Below, piece by piece: positions 25,801-37,600 of a stretch of 64,000 bases of DNA. The stretch is from Adenanthera pavonina (lineage: Eukaryota; Streptophyta; Magnoliopsida; Fabales; Fabaceae). The stretch spans positions 4,280,501 to 4,344,500 of the forward strand of contig JAIVEN010000003.1 of assembly GCA_026686845.1 (NCBI GenBank). Reading direction: 5' to 3'. Both the position numbers and the translations under genes were made by a program. The notes below the pieces were generated by a model. It worked only from the letters and a program-made list of their open reading frames with translations, ran no database searches and was not told the DNA's origin. Within the stretch, counting starts at the first letter, position 1, and the number at the start of each line of letters is the position of its first letter.

Positions 25801-26367
25801 CATAGTTGCACAGAGACTGAATAAGATCAGATTAATAGTCAATCTAATGCCTGGTCTTTGTGAAGTTAAGCGGGATAGGATCAACCCGGTCTCATAGACC
25901 GAGCCAACCCCGGTCTTAAAAAGTATCTAAAAATAAAAAATTAATTAATTTTATTTATTAACAAAACTATAATTATATTCATTCCAAATATATTTTCTTA
26001 AAAAATAATATTATAATAAAAAATAAAATTTATTAAAATTATAAATACTTAATAATCATATATTATTTTTAAATAATATTAAGAAATTAATTTAAAGTTT
26101 TAAATAAAATTAAAAGATTGGATTTTTTAAAATATTCATAATAATAATAATATAGGCAATTTATTATATATAATGTATCAAGAAAATATTCTATAAAATT
26201 AATATTTATAAATTTTTAAACACATATATAATTATATATATACTAGGACCGGGTGAAATCGGGTTTAACCTTAACCCGGTGCCCAACCTAACCCGGTCTT
26301 CAGGACCAACCCAATATGTTGGGTAGGATCAGGCCTGCCGGGTTACCGGGTTGGTTGCATACCCCTA
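25801..26367. mobile_element. hAT-like MITE, copy 2 (CCGGGTT arms)
   Basis: It is flanked by the perfect 8-bp repeat GCTCCAAG (25793-25800 and 26368-26375). The left terminus CATAGTTGCACAGAG matches the inward-read right terminus of the element at 11692-12259. The arms are rich in AACCCGG and CCGGGTT words and complement each other. The AT-rich core shares an ordered series of words with copy 1, including TTAAAAAATAAT, ATTATTTTTA and AATATTAAG. It is 567 bp against 568 bp for copy 1, and non-coding. Confidence 0.8.
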
Positions 26368-26375
26368 GCTCCAAG

Positions 26376-27918
26376 TATGTAATTTTCATTTTCCTATAAT
26401 AAGGTGGTATCATAGCCGATGTTGGGAGATATTGGTTAATGGCCAAAAAAGACGGAAGACTATCTCAGTAACATCGATCGATCTCTAAGTTGAGAGGACC
26501 GGTGGAGATCTAACAAACAAGGATTCGTTGAGGAAAAATTGTGAAATCTCCAAGTTAAGTGTGGGTGTGCTCGAAGAAAGTGTTCATCATGAGAGGTGAC
26601 ATTACTAAAGAAATAAAAGATAAAAGTTGTGTTGCAATAGTCAAAAATTGAAGAACTGTGAGAACTAAAGAGGACATGGACGAAAAAGGTCGTGGAAGAG
26701 CATATACATGAAGAGGACATGGCTATCATCAAAATTCAACTATAAAGTTTTGTTTTTGGGCCAAAGGCTAGGCATGATAAATCTAAAGTTGAGTGCTTTG
26801 AGTTTCGCAAATTCGGTCATTTTGCTTATGAGTGTCATAATGCTACTTCTATGTCTTTAAGAAATAAGTGTTTTTTAGTATAATCAAGGGATTGTTTGAT
26901 TTACCTCTCTAAAAATCAAATCATAGTTTTTCAAGAAAATGTATTTGATCAAATATAAACTGTCTTTTTAAAAAATAAAAAGTAAGTTAAACTGTTATTT
27001 TAATAAAGGAAGGAGATGATTATTTTTCTATTAATAAAATCATGATTTTAGAAAAAAAAGAGATATTGACTTTATAATATGCATCTAAAAATATATTTAA
27101 CTCCCATCATTCAATTTGATTAAATTATGAATTTTGTAAAAAGAATATTTAAATATAACAACTTACAATAAACTTACTTTTACCAAATTTCATTTTTTTA
27201 TATAACTGAAAACCAAACAGGCAATTGTGTGACATTAATTGAATATGAGTCTTCTAGATTTGTAGTGAGTTTATGTGATATGAATTTGTGTAGAAATTAT
27301 AACGGTAATCTAGAAGTGTGTGTGATATGAAAATATTATTAAATATGAGGTAGTTTAAAGATTTATAAGATTTATATAAATATGTGAAGTGTGTGGCGTA
27401 GAGAGTGAGAAGATAGATGAAAAGTAGAGATGAAAATTGTTGACTATATATCTGAGTTTTGTGTAAATCTCTCTTCAATATAGTTTGTAAATGTATTCCA
27501 AATATCTAGTTTTCATTCTCTTACACCATTATCTTGGTATAATATCATTATGCTAAAAATAGTTTTTTTTGCATTAAATAGTTGGTGATTATTAAAAAAA
27601 TTAAAAAAAAAATCAACATGTGAAGGTGGTTTAGGATGGCTGTGTGCTTCTTCTAGAAATATTCATTGGAATTTCAGTCTTAGCTCCACATAAACATAAT
27701 TTGCTAAGAGTGCAAGATTATGAGAGTTTTTAGCGTAAGAGCTTGCATCATTTTACTCATAATTAAACTTTGTACGTACTTCCAAATTTCTTTATATATA
27801 TCTTCTTGTATAATTTGTTTGATTCTTCTTTTACGGATGTCGCTCAATCATATATACCAACAATCAATTTTATAGGATTTTGGAGATATATATATATATA
27901 TATTTCATTTTCAGCATG
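26376..27918. other. AT-rich intergenic DNA between transposons
   Basis: No gene was recognised. A fragment at 26400-26850 includes a weak zinc-knuckle-like reading (plus strand near 26770-26840, with KVECFEFRKFGHFAYEC-like residues), suggesting a decayed copia gag remnant. The stretch at about 26887-27230 has weakly complementary ends (GGGATTGTTTGATTT at the left, AACCAAACAGGCAATTG at the right) and may be an old MITE. Confidence 0.4.
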
Positions 27919-27930
27919 AAACATTTTGAT

Positions 27931-28816
27931 TTTTTTTTTGGGCCAAACAAGATGAATATATATTAATAGTAAAAAAGTAGTACAAGAATATGACTTAGAA
28001 ATACAAGCCCAAAAATAGAGACCAACAACACAAAACCAAACTCTAGCCCAACAACAACTAAAACCCTAACGCAAAAGAAGATAAACAACCGTCAACAACA
28101 ATAAAGGAAAGAAAATGACAAAGAAAAGGAAGAAAACACACAAGCTAAAAGTAAACACCACTAAGAACAAGCACCACTAGCTACCGCTACCATCACATTA
28201 AAGAACAATAGCAATCAACAAGGGTAGGGGTTTAATGAACCACTCTTTCAATCCCAATCCCTTCATTGGCAAGAGAGCCATAGAAACCACTCAAGAAACA
28301 AGAGGAGCTTTTTGAAATATGTCAGGCAACAACTGCAAGGACAAAAAAACCAACAAAAGATTTGATGAAAGTAGCAAAAAGCAATAGACCAGCAAGCACC
28401 TACCCATCAACTCTTGATCCAACAATTTGTGAAGAGCACCAAGCCACCACCAACCGTGGATCTATGAAGAACATCATTGTCACCGCTAACCACCCTAGAA
28501 ATTGCAAGGGGAAGCACTATCCTACCATTTGATGATAGGAAACGAACCCCAATCCCAAATCCATCTCCGCAAACCTCATATCTACCACCCACGTCACTGA
28601 CACCCCCAAAACAAAGAAGAATGAAGACGAAAAGCCGAGGAACACCAAGAGAAACATAGCCACGCAGCAAACTCAGACCCTCCCTCCGTCAGCAGAAGTT
28701 GGGGAGGGAGATGCCTACTAATGAATTCGTAGGCTGACGAGAAATAAAGCTCCCATGGTGAAGAGAAAGTAGAAACCCTAAAGGTGGGTAAAGAGAAAGA
28801 GGAGAGCTCGAAGTAT
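27931..28816 (-). mobile_element. Poly(A) retroposon, probably an internally deleted L1-like LINE
   Basis: A perfect 12-bp duplication, AAACATTTTGAT, lies on both sides (27919-27930 and 28817-28828). The low-coordinate end is a T run, meaning a poly(A) tail on the minus strand. Read on the minus strand, the element starts with a pyrimidine-rich leader containing TTTAGGGTTTC, continues through a GC-richer stretch resembling an L1 5' region, and ends in an AT-rich tail. No endonuclease or reverse transcriptase is visible in its 886 bp. It could also be another RNA copied by L1 machinery. Confidence 0.7.
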
Positions 28817-28828
28817 AAACATTTTGAT

Positions 28829-29357
28829 AATGATCTTCCCAGGAACATGCTGTCAAAGAGATATGATTAATTAATCTTATTCTTCTTGGAGCACGAGAAC
28901 TTCATCAAGTCTAAATAAAAAATAAATCTAACTATTCAAGTTCCAAATGAGGCAGTTCATCCGCTCTAGATTGTGTTCAATGTTAACCTTCTAGAGACCC
29001 CCAAGAGAGGAATAGGATTATCTTTCTATCTCTTTATACTTGTGTGGTTCAATTTTTTAGAGCCCAAAGAATATGGGAATCCTGATGGCATTCTCAATAA
29101 AGCCATGTTTAGTTTACATATTATTGCGTCATCCTCTTCTTGGAAAGATTGAACAATGATCTCAGAATTCCTGGAAGGCAAAATATCTGAACTGTTCTTA
29201 GCAATGCCCACAACCAAAATGCACTATATATAGATCTTAGCGTCCAGATTCATCGTCTTCGAAGAATAATGAAGAGGTTCTACCATATTAATTATTAGAG
29301 TGAAACCAACGGTTGCAGTATCAGACCTAGAACTCTGCGTTAGTAGGGATGACTTAA
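28829..29357. other. Intergenic DNA
   Basis: No gene or repeat was recognised. The minus-strand frame at about 29026-29217 encodes no familiar motif and has no supporting context. Confidence 0.35.
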
Positions 29358-29748
29358 GACATGTTTGACAGTGTTTTCTGTTTTCTTGTTCTCAAAACAG
29401 TTTTGTAAAACTGTTTTTGAGAATGAGTTTTGAAAACAGAAAAACAAAAAATCTGTTTGAATAGTTATTCTCAAAATTATAACTAATGAGTGATAGATGA
29501 GTTATTCAAAATTTATAACTTTACCATTAGTTAGGTGGATGTTTTTTATTTTTTTTGTGTTTTCCAGAACAAAAATTACAAAGCACCTTAAAGTTATTCT
29601 AAGTTTTCTGTTTTTTTATTTTTCTATTTTTTTATTTTTCTGTTTTCCAGAACAGTTTATAAAAAATAAGTTTACCAAACAAGTTTTTTTTATTTTTCTA
29701 TTTCCAAAAACAGAAAAACTGCTTCGGAAATACAAATCAAACATGCCC
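29358..29748. mobile_element. MITE with TTA/TAA target site (Tourist-like)
   Basis: Terminal inverted repeats GACATGTTTGACAG at the left and AAATCAAACATGCCC at the right sit between TTAA sequences at 29354-29357 and 29749-29752. The interior is made of TTTTCTG and CAGAAAA words that can fold back. The 3-bp TAA/TTA duplication suggests a PIF/Harbinger (Tourist-like) MITE. It is 391 bp long and non-coding. Confidence 0.55.
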
Positions 29749-29752
29749 TTAA

Positions 29753-30964
29753 TTTGGAGGGAATTTAGTCTGATAGTTTCTCAATTCTCTTTCTTATTGA
29801 TTTGAGTTTTAGAAAATTAAAATAACAATTTTTTACAAAAATTATTTGAGAGTTTGAATTAATTGGACTTTCCTCTTACATATTACTTCAACTTTATGTT
29901 TATTGGGTTTCATAAAATCTTCAAAAAAATTTTGAACTATGTACCAAAAGAATTTTGAATCTAAATATATTTAAAACTTGAATCTAATGGGGTTAAAATA
30001 TTAGAATTAATAGGGTTAAAACACTAAAATTTAAGAGTGTAACATGTAATTTTATCAAATTGAGGGTTAACAATTGATCTCAAAATATACAAGTAGGTCC
30101 ACCACTTAACGGTGGTGTGGATACTGAGCCAAGGAAGGATTGGAAAGATGGAAAAAGGAAGAGAAGGAGGGGCAAAATTTTTATTCAAAGCCATTCCAGT
30201 ATTTTCACTTTTATTTATATTTTCAATTAAATATTAAAAATAAATTTGTTTCCAACAACATTTGTAATATTATATCAATATTTCATTCCATATTATTAGC
30301 TTCATTTCCAAGAATCAAACGGCAGTTTTTCATAAAATACACCTCCCATCTCTCACCTAATAAGGTTTTAGATTTAATCTAATTAACGTATTAAAAAAAT
30401 AAAACTTTTCAGCATACATGCATGTAACAGCGATGGAGTCGTGTCTCGAAAATAAATCATAGGATATATTGTATTTAATTATAATTTATTTATTATATTG
30501 ATAGCACAGTACGGAGGTATAAATGCAGGCCGGTTTGTTCTAATACAACGTACTAGGGACGAGTTGTAGTGATCTGATTATGCTTTTAGCATTAATTTCA
30601 TAATCCGCAAGTATATAGCATGGTATATACACCTTAGGAGAATTACATATAGGAACCAACAGAGTGAATTAAAAAAAATTTTAACTAAAAAATATTAAAA
30701 TTTAAAATATTAAATAATAAAATTAAAAAAATAAATAATAATAGATCCTCTTTTATAAATAATTTATTATTTTGACCTCAAAATATAATTTTTCCCACCC
30801 TCATAGGAGACAGGAAGGCGGCAGCGTCTCATTTGTTTGTAATATTATGTCTGGTATATATATCATAAAGAAACTGAATTTTATTCCCTCGAATATAACT
30901 ATACCTATTAGATACAACTAATTTAATATTAATTATATATGTGATTGGTTCATGTTTATCACAC
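29753..30964. other. AT-rich intergenic DNA upstream of EF-hand copy B
   Basis: No gene was recognised. The distal part is likely neutral and the last few hundred bases are promoter for the EF-hand gene that follows. Confidence 0.35.
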
Positions 30965-30971
30965 TATAAAT
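30965..30971 (+). promoter_or_regulatory. TATA box of EF-hand copy B
   Basis: TATAAAT in the context CACTATAAATGCGC lies 118 bp upstream of the ATG at 31089, a sensible distance for a plant gene with a short leader. An (AT)n run follows at about 30977-30995. Confidence 0.5.
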
Positions 30972-31088
30972 GCGCAATATATATATATATATATACACAT
31001 ATAGGAAAGGCTTAGAAATCAGAAAAGCACCATATACAGCAAATACGTAGCAACACATAACAGGGGTGAGGCAGCGGGCAATTGTAGA

Positions 31089-31376
31089 ATGGCATTCATT
31101 GAACGGAGCGTGACAACCGATGGGAAGAGAGTGATGAGTCTGGAAGAGTTTAAGCGGTGGCTCAACAGATTCGACTCTAACGGTGATGGCAAAATCAGCC
31201 CGTCTGAGCTGAGAGAGGCCGTGCGACTCAGCGGGGGCCATTTTGCTTCATGGAAGAGTAGAAGAGGCATCAAATCTGCAGATTCTAATCACGATGGCTT
31301 CATTGATGACAAGGAATTCAGAAATCTTGCCCACTTTGCTGACAAGTATTTGAACATTAAGATCACCAACTTTTGA
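31089..31376 (+). CDS. Small EF-hand calcium-binding protein, copy B
   Basis: Single-exon gene encoding 95 residues, paralogue of the gene at 24140-24427 and in divergent orientation to it. Two complete EF-hand loops are visible: DSNGDGKISPSE at residues 29-40 and DSNHDGFIDDKE at 65-76. Loop 2 is closer to consensus than in copy A (Asp rather than Asn at loop position 5). The proteins have identical length with no gaps, which points to a recent local duplication with inversion or to strong constraint. Most changes lie outside the metal ligands. The likely role is a cytosolic calcium sensor; targets are unknown. A TATA box lies 118 bp upstream. Confidence 0.92.
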   Translation: MAFIERSVTTDGKRVMSLEEFKRWLNRFDSNGDGKISPSELREAVRLSGGHFASWKSRRGIKSADSNHDGFIDDKEFRNLAHFADKYLNIKITNF

Positions 31377-31973
31377 TTTTTCTTTTTCTTTTTTTTTTTT
31401 TGTGTGCATTTTTTTTAGCCACATCCTAATTACATGCCCTGGTCACCAAAGTTAAACGTTTTGTTTTGGATCTGTACACTACCTGTGAAACAGGGATACT
31501 TCAAAAAAATATATGCTCCGTATCTAATACACAATATGATACAATACTTATATCGTATCTGTGCATATGTATCATTATGTACTATTTTGTATCAATTTGT
31601 ATCACTTTAAATATTTACATTAAAATAAGACTTTACAATACTCATTCTTCCAACTTTAAAATAGGGATTTACATTATAAAATAGAACATAATAGAGATAC
31701 TTATACCGTATTTGTGCATGCCGCTATTTTGTAATAAATATCTCTTATACCTATATCCTAAAATTTTAAAAATTACCATATTTTTCATATTATGTCATAT
31801 CATACCCGTATCGGTGTTACATAGTACACTATTCAATTTTCAGATTTAGTTCGACAATTTCGATTCCATCTAATCTGTCGCTCCAAAAAAATATTAAGCA
31901 TATATGAACCTAATTATTTTTTTCTTGAACTAGCTTGGAGTATTCTTCACTAACAACAGAGATACTAACATTT

Positions 31974-32129
31974 CTTTGTTGCTCAAAATCAATTGTATAT
32001 TAAGAAAAAAAGCCGCACATGACTTTTATTTTCTAGCATACATATGGGTGTCTTTATTGCTCAAAATCAATTGTATATTAGAAAAAAAAGCCGCATATGC
32101 CTTTTCTTTTCTAGCAATAAATATGGGTG
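31974..32129. repeat. 78-bp tandem duplication
   Basis: Two copies with a 78-bp period share GCTCAAAATCAATTGTATAT (31981 and 32059) and then AAAAAAGCCGCA and ATATGGGTG. They differ at several positions. The DNA is intergenic with no coding potential. Confidence 0.88.
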
Positions 32130-33454
32130 GCCCAATTTTAATTTAATTCGTCGAATTAAATATATATTAATTATTATGTTTTTAAAATTATGTAATTAAT
32201 AGAATTAAGAGATTTGCTGTTAAAACGGTAGCGCAGCATAAAACCTAAGCATGTTTAATTTGTAGCAATAAACCATTGCTTCTAGCAAAAAAAAAAGATA
32301 ACAAAAGGACTTTAAATTTTTTTGTATGTAACATAAAAGAAAATTAAATTTAGAAAAAAAAAGAAAATTGTGGATAAAATAATCTTTCATACGTTTGAAT
32401 TAAAAACTAAAAACAGTAAAATAAAAGACTATCAATTATAATTAAAAAACAAAACCTTCTTGAAGTTTTCTATTTTTATGTTAAAAGTATTTATATTTAA
32501 TTCACATATTTTTATTGTCAGGTTTTTTAATTAATACATGAAATATAGTAATGTGGAGTGGCACGAATGGTGAAAAAATTTGGAAAAAATTCTTGCTTTA
32601 CCCATGATTATGGGTACCGATTTCAAAATTTCTTTGCAACGATGATGCTTAATTACTTGCAGTTTAGGCTTACAAGATTCTAGGTGCATTTCCTTCTTGC
32701 CAATTTTATGATAAAAAAAAGAGAGTAAAATATATATTTAATATATTAGTGTTAAGAAAAACCGTATATTCATATTTTTTTAATTTATTGCTAATTAATT
32801 TTCCAAAATCACGTTAAACCCATCGAGTTGGGTTGAAGTGCATGGGGTATTATATTTTAATTATAGAATTAATTTTGAGTCCATCTTCGGCCGTGGAGAA
32901 CCGTTGGAACTCATTTGCAGGCAGTACAGCTTAGCCATCGTGAGTGACATCAAGTTTGGATTGAATGTTTGGATGAGTATGAGTATATATGACTCCTTGG
33001 AATATCATCTACTACTACGACTTGGCTTCATATAATAATACTATATATAGTAGTATTTTATTTTATAGCCTTACATTTTGAATACCATCAACATTATTTT
33101 TTTATATAATATTACCTGGTATCCAATGATATACTAGATTCATTATCCGTTCTAAACTAATTCGAATCATGTTCTGTAGGACTTTATGGTGATAAAAGAC
33201 CTCTTTGAGACCTTAATTTTTTTAATGCTACTACATCCCTCAAGAATTGAAACCCCGACTTCTTGTAGTACTAGTCAAGCCTCTTACCACTTCATCAAGC
33301 ACTCAATGGTTGAATGCCTTCAACATTAATTGCATCCAAACAGTCAGACCATTCCTTCTTCTCCATGTGGAGCATATGTATGAATATTCTACCTCTAAGT
33401 ACTACTATGTAATGCCCAAATCAATCTTGTCTCCTTGTAATCTTGTAATTTTTA
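32130..33454. other. AT-rich intergenic DNA
   Basis: No gene, RNA or clearly bounded repeat was recognised between the 78-bp duplication and the MITE-like element at 33455. Confidence 0.35.
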
Positions 33455-33682
33455 CGTCCTTTAATTCAAAATATAATGTATTTTTAACTATCTTTTAAAA
33501 AGATGCTACATTTTATTTTTATCTCTATTAATTAAAATTTAATCTACTCCATTTTATAATTTCAAGTTATAATTTATGAGAGTAGTCATTAAATGATTTA
33601 GAGGTAAAAAAATAAAATCATTACATAATATTACATAATACCTTATAAAAAAAGATATCTTATATTTTGAACTAGAGGAAAA
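33455..33682. mobile_element. Stowaway-like MITE, diverged
   Basis: The left end CGTCCTTTAATTCAAAATAT and the right end ATATTTTGAACTAGAGGAAAA are imperfect inverted repeats and lie next to TA dinucleotides. The word CCTCTAGTTCAAAATATAAG, read inward from the right end, is common in such plant MITEs. It is 228 bp long and non-coding. Confidence 0.5.
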
Positions 33683-33684
33683 TA

Positions 33685-34693
33685 GTTAATTATGGCCTTC
33701 TTTTGGTTTGTGAAAAACCTTGTGCTACTCCTTTGTTTCCTATCCATGCCAATGGCACGTTTCTATCTATATTTTAAATACAAACAATAAATATCCAAAT
33801 ATGGTTGCCTCCTTTACCTTATTATATTTATCAATATTTTCTTTTCTTTCTTTTTTCATTTTAATTTTTTCATTTGTGAACAATACATATAATTCTCTTA
33901 AATTTATAATTTAATTCTGATTTCAATATAAGAACATAGTATTTGATCATTAAGTTATTGCAAAAAAATATTTCATATTAATTTAAATTAACATCTAGGG
34001 GAAATTCATGCAATTATGGAACTCATTCTAATTTAGGAAAAATTAAACATTTGGTCGATGAAGTGTTCCATGAAGGTAGAGAAGGGAACATGGCTCATGA
34101 AGATGAAGGAGAGGCTTGACGTAGGAACAGTCGACAACCAGGAGAAAGATGGTATTTGTACATGAAGTAGAGTGTGGCCATGAAGATGATGATAAAAACA
34201 GCTGAGCAAAGTCGAATGAGACCTTAAATATAACTACAAATAATGAAGTGCATTGTTAAGTTGTCACATCATCCTCTCCCATTAGCCTCTTCAGATTTTT
34301 TAATGACATTAGTTACACATGTAAGTCTCTGTTGCAAATTGAGCCGCAAGGAAACTTGAGGTATTTATTTAAAAAAGTTAAACATCAAGGACTCATTTCA
34401 AAATTTGTTAAAATTATAGGGACTAAATGTTGAAGTTTCCCTACTAACTTATTATTCATCTTGAATTAAATCTAGTCTAGAATATACAGAGAAGGTGCAT
34501 ATTTCAAGGTCCAATCAATTGAAGGCTGTATTGGGCCTTTCGAGCGTTGTCATTTGAACGAGCACGTAACGCGGGTCGTGCCCACCCACTTGGAGCAAAA
34601 TTTATCCAAGAGCAAGCGAGTTGTAGGCACTAGGCAACGCAGGGCTGAACACTCCACTCTCCTGTGTGCCATTACACGTCTACAGGTTGGAAC
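33685..34693. promoter_or_regulatory. Intergenic DNA and TIC22 upstream region
   Basis: No recognised coding sequence. The GC-richer part from about 34540 to 34693 immediately precedes the TIC22 start codon and is probably its 5' UTR and proximal promoter. No TATA box was convincing. Confidence 0.4.
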
Positions 34694-37600
34694 ATGGAGT
34701 CCTCAACGAACCCTCTACTGTCATTTTCTACCTTCATCCATCAGCACTTCATCCGGCTAGGCGCAGAGCTGTCGAGCCGATTCGAAGAAACTAAGCGGCT
34801 CGCTGGCAATTGGTCGCGTCCCTCTCTTTCTCTGGCCCTTCCTCCTCCGTTCGCCTCTCTGGCACAGCCCAAACACGCCCTTGCTGCTACTTTGAGTTCA
34901 GATCACGTCGCAAAGTCTCTTGCCGGCACCTCTGTCTACACAGTTAGCAATTCCAACAATGAGTTTGTTCTGATTTCTGCTCCCGATGGAGTCAAGTCTA
35001 TTGGATTGCTCTGCTTTCGCCAAGAGGACGCTGAAGCCTTTCTTGCTCAAGTTTGTATCCTTCTTTCTTTGTTTCTTCTTTTTCTTCTTCTTCTTCCGGA
35101 GAGATAGTAAATGGGAAATGCGTATGCAAAATTCATCTTTGCTGAGTAGAAAATGCAATTATTCTTTGCTCGGTTTAAGTGTTTCGTTGCTTGGACTCCA
35201 CTAGATGAAGGGTTGCTTTTCAATTGAATTCACGCTTCTGCATTTAAACCGAGCAATTAGGGTCATGCACACGCGGCTCTATTTATTCAAAAACTTGTTC
35301 TTTTGTATGCTAATTTATTGCTTGGCTTTTTAGGTTCGGTCGCGGAAAAGAGACATGCGAGGGCAGCCTAGGGTTGTCCCCATAACTCTTGACCAGGTTA
35401 TTCCACTGTCATATCTATCTTGTGCTAATGGTGCTTTTGTGAATTAGTGATTGCTATGCAAGCTTTCCTTGTTTGATTGTCTTGCAGAATAGTAGAGCAC
35501 TTTCTTTCTTTTTTATACATAAATAGGGTTTGGACCTTAACCTCTACTCAGACCCCAACTCACTCTTACCAGAGCTAGCCTCAGGTGGCAGAATAGTAGA
35601 ACACTAGTTATTTCATTATGCTGATGACTTAGATTAGGTTAGAGTTAGTAAGTCGTCACTATCTAAACGTGACTCCACAAGGTATCTGGATGATAGAGCA
35701 TTTTACTTGTTGCAATTAGATTCCGAATGTATTAGTTTATTGGCATTTATTGACACTTTCTGTTAGTAATTTACTTGTGTTAAAATCTTTATTTTTTAAG
35801 AGACTACCATGTTCTAGGCCACATTATCAAATTTTTCATTCTGCATTTGTATCATTCACTGCTTTGAGTCGACAACTCTTAAAGGTATATAAGGGGTCCC
35901 CGTGGCTGAATCCTTGTGTTAATACTAGAGGCGTGATAATAGTTATACCTTAGCATGCTCTTCTTTAAGTCTCACTAAACTATCACCCTCCTTTGACTGG
36001 TTTCTCCTAGAAGCAGCTAGTTGATAAAATAGTTTGAATTGTGATGAAAAATCATGATGTGGCAAGAAAATCCTTGTAGGCCGGGTGAGAAATGGAGCTG
36101 TCTAAACTTTCCATTGGTAAATTGCTTTCCCCTGCCATGTAAGATGCCCAAATTAGATGGCATTCTTTTATATTTTGAAAATATACACTTCCATCCTTGA
36201 AATCGAAAGTTGCATTATACATCTCTTTGCACTAAAAGATAAGTTACATTTACAATAATTTTCACCAGAATATCCTTATATTTATTATTTTGTACATTAT
36301 AGCAAGTAATAAACATGTCTTTGGCTAATATAATATAGTCAATTTTTTAAGTTTAGAATAAATTAAATTGTTGTTTCCAATACAAAATAAATAACAGTAA
36401 AAATAAAAGTAAAAACTTTTTTTTTTAAATGTTGCATTTTTAATTAAAAAAAAATTATTTTTTAGGGTATTTTGTACAAATTTTAGCTTCAGGAGGATTT
36501 GTGTATCTTTTTATAGTAGAGGCCAAAGGGGAAGGATTGTATTTGAATTCTCTAGGGCGAGGGAAGAGTAATTTATCCTTTTTCTTACTTAATATATTTG
36601 TTAGTTGTTAACTAGTCATGTTCTGTAAACATATGCCTGTGGCTTTTACTTTATACACCCATGACCTTATTTATGTCCACCCTTCTAAACTGTGGATCTC
36701 ATGCCAGCTACAACATCTGAGATGACCCTCATTATGCGAAATTTACTTTTTTCTCAAGTGTCCTTTTCCATAATAATATACTTCTTTGCCTCATAGGTAT
36801 ATATGTTGAACGTTGAAGGCATTGCATTCCGATTTTTGCCAGACCCTGTTCAGATTAAGAATGCTTTAGAGGTTAGCATCTCTTATGATTTTTGTGAACA
36901 GTTTGATTCACTTTGGTCCAGATGCTCACATCGGTATTTTTATTGAATGACAGTAACAAACTAACAATACTGTAAAATTAAGCCAATTGGCAATAATATG
37001 AATGATAAGAATTAGAAGTTTCAATCTGATAAGCATGTGACCCACAGTGTGTTAATTGGTGTTGTGATGTCCATTAATATTCAATTGTGCTTAAACCAAT
37101 TGTAGATATGTTATTGAATTGCTGAGCTCCAAGATGGTGTCTCCTAATGTTTTTCATCTTTAACAGCTGAAAGCAGCCAATAAGAGTGGGTTTGATGGAG
37201 TTCCTGTTTTTCAGGTACATTATCTTCTTTGTTAAGTTTAAGATATTTAAACGAAATCATACTAGTGCAAATATTGTATAAGATTATCCGTAAAGTAATA
37301 AACCTACACCATTTCATTTCATTATATAGCTGGACTACTATTTAATTTTAATTTGTTTCTTTTGGATAGGAGAAAAAAAGGGAGGGGTGGGTTGTTTACA
37401 ATGCATAAATGGTACAAGTGAGCATTGTCTTTTTGTCTAATTTTATTTATCAGTTTTGAAAATGGAATATTTAATGACTCCATTACATTTTCGTTCCACT
37501 CAACCTATTGTTAGCTAATTAACTTTAGCCTACTCACAGTATATAATTTGTAAATTCTCTTCCATCAGCCTCTAAACCGTATACAGTGCCCTATTAGTAA

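Noticed and set aside
28407..28848. Minus-strand frames of 84-87 codons
   Set aside because: They sit within a retroposon with its own target-site duplication and have no known domain, so they are not host genes.
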